Source: CAYPIE01 sp964410665 (GTDB lineage Bacteria > Planctomycetota > Planctomycetia > Gemmatales > Gemmataceae). Taken from it: a stretch of DNA of 24,636 nucleotides. Numbering within the stretch: the stretch's first letter is position 1; every line of letters starts with the position of its first letter. Where the stretch lies: positions 1 to 24,636 of the forward strand of contig CAYPIE010000088.1 of NCBI GenBank assembly GCA_964410665.1. The letters are read 5' to 3'. A program made the position numbers and the translations under genes. The notes under the pieces are model-generated. The model searched no databases. It was not told the DNA's origin and saw nothing but the letters and a program-made list of their open reading frames with translations. This document shows positions 23,031 through 24,636 of this stretch, in pieces.

Positions 23031-23675
23031 ATGAACAGCACCTTGGTGTTCAGCCTGGTAACCGCGGCGGGCATGACTGGGCAGCAGCCCATTCCTCAGG
23101 TCCCCCAACCAACGGTGAACCTGCCCCAGAGCTACCAGGAACTGTTGCAACGACAGCAACTCGAGCGTCAATTATTCTTACAGCAGCAGCAGCAACAGCC
23201 GCAGATCCAACCACAGCAGCAAGGCCAGATCCCGCTGCAAGTGCCGGGAGTTTTGCCACAAGCGCCCGAGCAGCAAGCTCTGCCGCTACCCTATGGAGTT
23301 CAGCGTCCTAATCTTGGTGTGCCTGAGGTCTTACCGCCGGAGGTGGTGCCACAAGTGGGTCAACCGCAAATCGTGAGGCCCCAAGTCGGCCAACCGCCGC
23401 TGTTGGCAAAGCCGGTGGTCCAACCGGTGTTCAGCCGCGTCCCGACCCACTATGAGTTTGCCAAGTGCTTTGTGCCGGTGCCGGGCTATCACCGTGTCAA
23501 AATCCTGCACCCCCGTACCAAGTGCCCGGTGCAGGTTTGCTTCAAGCTCCCGGCCTGCGCCTGTCCCCCCAAGGTCAGGGTCGGCCGTCGCTCGATCGAG
23601 TATGATTACGGCGATCTGGAAGTCGAAATCAAGTTTCGACTGTTTGGCCGCGTCACCGTCGACTACGACGACTGA
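23031..23675 (+). CDS. Secreted Gln/Pro-rich protein with conserved-looking cysteine C-terminus
   Basis: The protein has 214 aa. GGGAGA precedes the ATG. The N-terminus is weakly hydrophobic (LVFSLVTAAGMTG), probably an export signal. Residues about 18-70 are Gln/Pro-rich, including a six-Gln run near 51-56. A proline-rich spacer with VGQPQI/VGQPPL near-repeats (about 109-125) leads to a compact C-terminal domain (about 136-214) with C146, C165, C170, C176 and C178 and a final beta-rich part (RRSIEYDYGDLEVEIKFRLF). I do not recognise the domain. An exported, disulfide-stabilised or metal-binding module on a flexible stalk is an inference. The inositol monophosphatase gene starts 13 nt after its stop. 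Confidence 0.75.
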   Translation: MNSTLVFSLVTAAGMTGQQPIPQVPQPTVNLPQSYQELLQRQQLERQLFLQQQQQQPQIQPQQQGQIPLQVPGVLPQAPEQQALPLPYGVQRPNLGVPEVLPPEVVPQVGQPQIVRPQVGQPPLLAKPVVQPVFSRVPTHYEFAKCFVPVPGYHRVKILHPRTKCPVQVCFKLPACACPPKVRVGRRSIEYDYGDLEVEIKFRLFGRVTVDYDD

Positions 23676-23688
23676 AACGGAAGCCACT

Positions 23689-24510
23689 ATGTCGCAATCG
23701 TTGGATTTAGACTATTGCCTGGATGCGGCTCGGGAAGCCGCCCGGATCGGGGCTGCCATTCTTGAGGAGTGGCGGCCCCGTTTTCAGGTCCGTGAGAAGG
23801 CACGGGCCGATCTGGTCACTGAGGCCGATTTTGCCTCGCAAAAAGCCATCCGCGAATATCTGCTAGGCCGCTTCCCCGAGCACCACTTTCTGGGTGAAGA
23901 AGAACTCCCCGACGGTAGCCCACCTCCCGATGTCCATGCCGAGGATACGCCGCCTCTGTGGATCGTCGATCCGCTCGATGGCACCGCCAACTATGTCCAC
24001 GATTGTCCGATGTATTGTGTCTCGATCGGCCTCCGCCACGCCGGGCAATTACACGTCGGCGTGATCTACGATCCCCGGCTCGACGAACTCTTCGCTGCCG
24101 CCACTGGCAAGGGCGCAGACTGTAACGGCATGCCGATCCAGGTCAGCGCGATCACCACCATCCGCGAGGCCATGCTGGCCACTGGCTTCCCGGCCGAGTT
24201 AGACCGCCAGGCCCGCAACCTTGACCAATGGCGACGCTACTCCTACGTCGCTCAGGGCCTCCGACGGACGGGCTCAACGGCACTCAATTTGGCCTATGTG
24301 GCTTGTGGCCGTTTTGATGGCTACTGGGCCTTCGACAACAAGGCCTGGGATGTCGCCGGCGGCGTCGTCTTAGTCCGCGAAGCCGGCGGCACGGTGACCA
24401 GCATCACAGGGCACGAGCACAACCCGTTCGAGGCCGATATCTTGGCCTCGAATGGACATCTTCACCCGTCCATGCTGGCCGAGCTGAATGACACCGAGGC
24501 AGCTTCGTAG
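23689..24510 (+). CDS. Inositol monophosphatase / SuhB family phosphatase
   Basis: The protein has 273 aa, the usual family length. The ATG at 23689 is preceded by GGAAG. The frame is open further upstream only as a shadow of the Q-rich gene. The two family signatures are present: the metal-binding Glu in HFLGEEEL (about 67-73) followed by WIVDPLDGTANYVH, with D94, D97 and T99, and the C-terminal NKAWDVAGGVVLVREAGG. Such enzymes hydrolyse inositol-1-phosphate or related sugar or nucleotide phosphates using Mg2+ in the cytoplasm. In bacteria they can also act as 3'-phosphoadenosine phosphatases or ribosome-assembly factors, so the substrate is left open. The tight spacing to the Q-rich gene suggests a shared transcript. 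Confidence 0.92.
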   Translation: MSQSLDLDYCLDAAREAARIGAAILEEWRPRFQVREKARADLVTEADFASQKAIREYLLGRFPEHHFLGEEELPDGSPPPDVHAEDTPPLWIVDPLDGTANYVHDCPMYCVSIGLRHAGQLHVGVIYDPRLDELFAAATGKGADCNGMPIQVSAITTIREAMLATGFPAELDRQARNLDQWRRYSYVAQGLRRTGSTALNLAYVACGRFDGYWAFDNKAWDVAGGVVLVREAGGTVTSITGHEHNPFEADILASNGHLHPSMLAELNDTEAAS

Positions 24511-24538
24511 CATTCACGCACCCGAACGAAGAACAGGT

Positions 24539-24636
24539 AGAGGCGGTTGCGAGGAATCAGAGAGGCGGTTGCGGTGCGGGGAAAGAGGCAGAGGGGTTTG
24601 CGGTGCGGGGAGGGCAGAGGCGGTTGCGGAGCGGGG
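24539..24636. repeat. G-rich degenerate tandem repeat running off the window
   Basis: Four starts of the unit AGAGGCGGTTGCGG(T/A)GCGGGG are seen at 24539, 24561, 24590 and 24616, i.e. at intervals of 22, 29 and 26 bp. The first unit is degenerate (GAGGAATC end) and the third has GGGGTTT. The array begins 28 bp after the stop of the phosphatase gene and continues beyond the right edge. Strong G-bias on one strand makes it a candidate variable-number repeat, possibly G-quadruplex forming. Confidence 0.75.

Overview
The window looks like chromosomal DNA of a planctomycete, most likely from the Gemmata-type lineage. Three things point there: the LEDRxVPA-type N-terminus of the large secreted protein at 5727-10706, a broken gene with the Gemmata 'repeat-companion' N-terminal domain (TIGR02996-like, FAD-x-LEE) at 18320, and the redoxin/cytochrome c/PHM-like fusion protein and clustered sulfatases that are typical of this phylum. 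No tRNA, rRNA or CRISPR array was seen.

Left part (1-5718, + strand). Two copies of a palindromic 35-bp repeat precede a secreted redoxin + c-type haem + type II copper monooxygenase-like fusion. Next comes a compact same-strand group: a THUMP/UPF0020-type RNA methyltransferase, a zinc-ribbon membrane protein, an RsmC/RlmG-like methyltransferase (TTG start) and a DUF985 cupin. A 1659-residue protein converges on it from the - strand. That protein has three CSLREA/beta-helix modules followed by an Ig-like region, a cohesin-like domain and a dockerin.

Middle part (10.7-19.1 kb) is a decayed accessory island. On the - strand it carries two intact sulfatases and a third one cut off after about 57 codons. 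On the + strand it carries a URO-D-family 3' fragment and an intact BNR-repeat sialidase-like gene. Around and between these lie remnants of an IS66-type TnpA gene, an internally deleted IS3-type element, and two direct copies of a 64-bp sequence (54/64 identical), one of which sits exactly where the third sulfatase is truncated. Further right are an unrecognised decayed coding stretch and a TIGR02996-like gene interrupted by two in-frame TGA codons. The surviving genes fit the breakdown of sulfated and possibly sialylated glycans.

Right part (19.3-24.6 kb, + strand). An intact NERD-nuclease/UvrD-like helicase fusion is followed by a run of four small secreted proteins. Two of these (122 and 100 aa) are built on the same strict 14-residue repeat, [YF]-N-P-[FYW]-T-G plus eight variable residues. 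A strong stem-loop array (22881-22980), possibly a structured RNA, lies ahead of the fourth, a Q/P-rich protein. An inositol monophosphatase-family gene ends the coding part, and a G-rich degenerate tandem repeat runs off the right edge. The most novel-looking signals are the 14-residue repeat proteins with their neighbours, the 100-nt structured intergenic element, and the 64-bp element end that marks the broken sulfatase operon.
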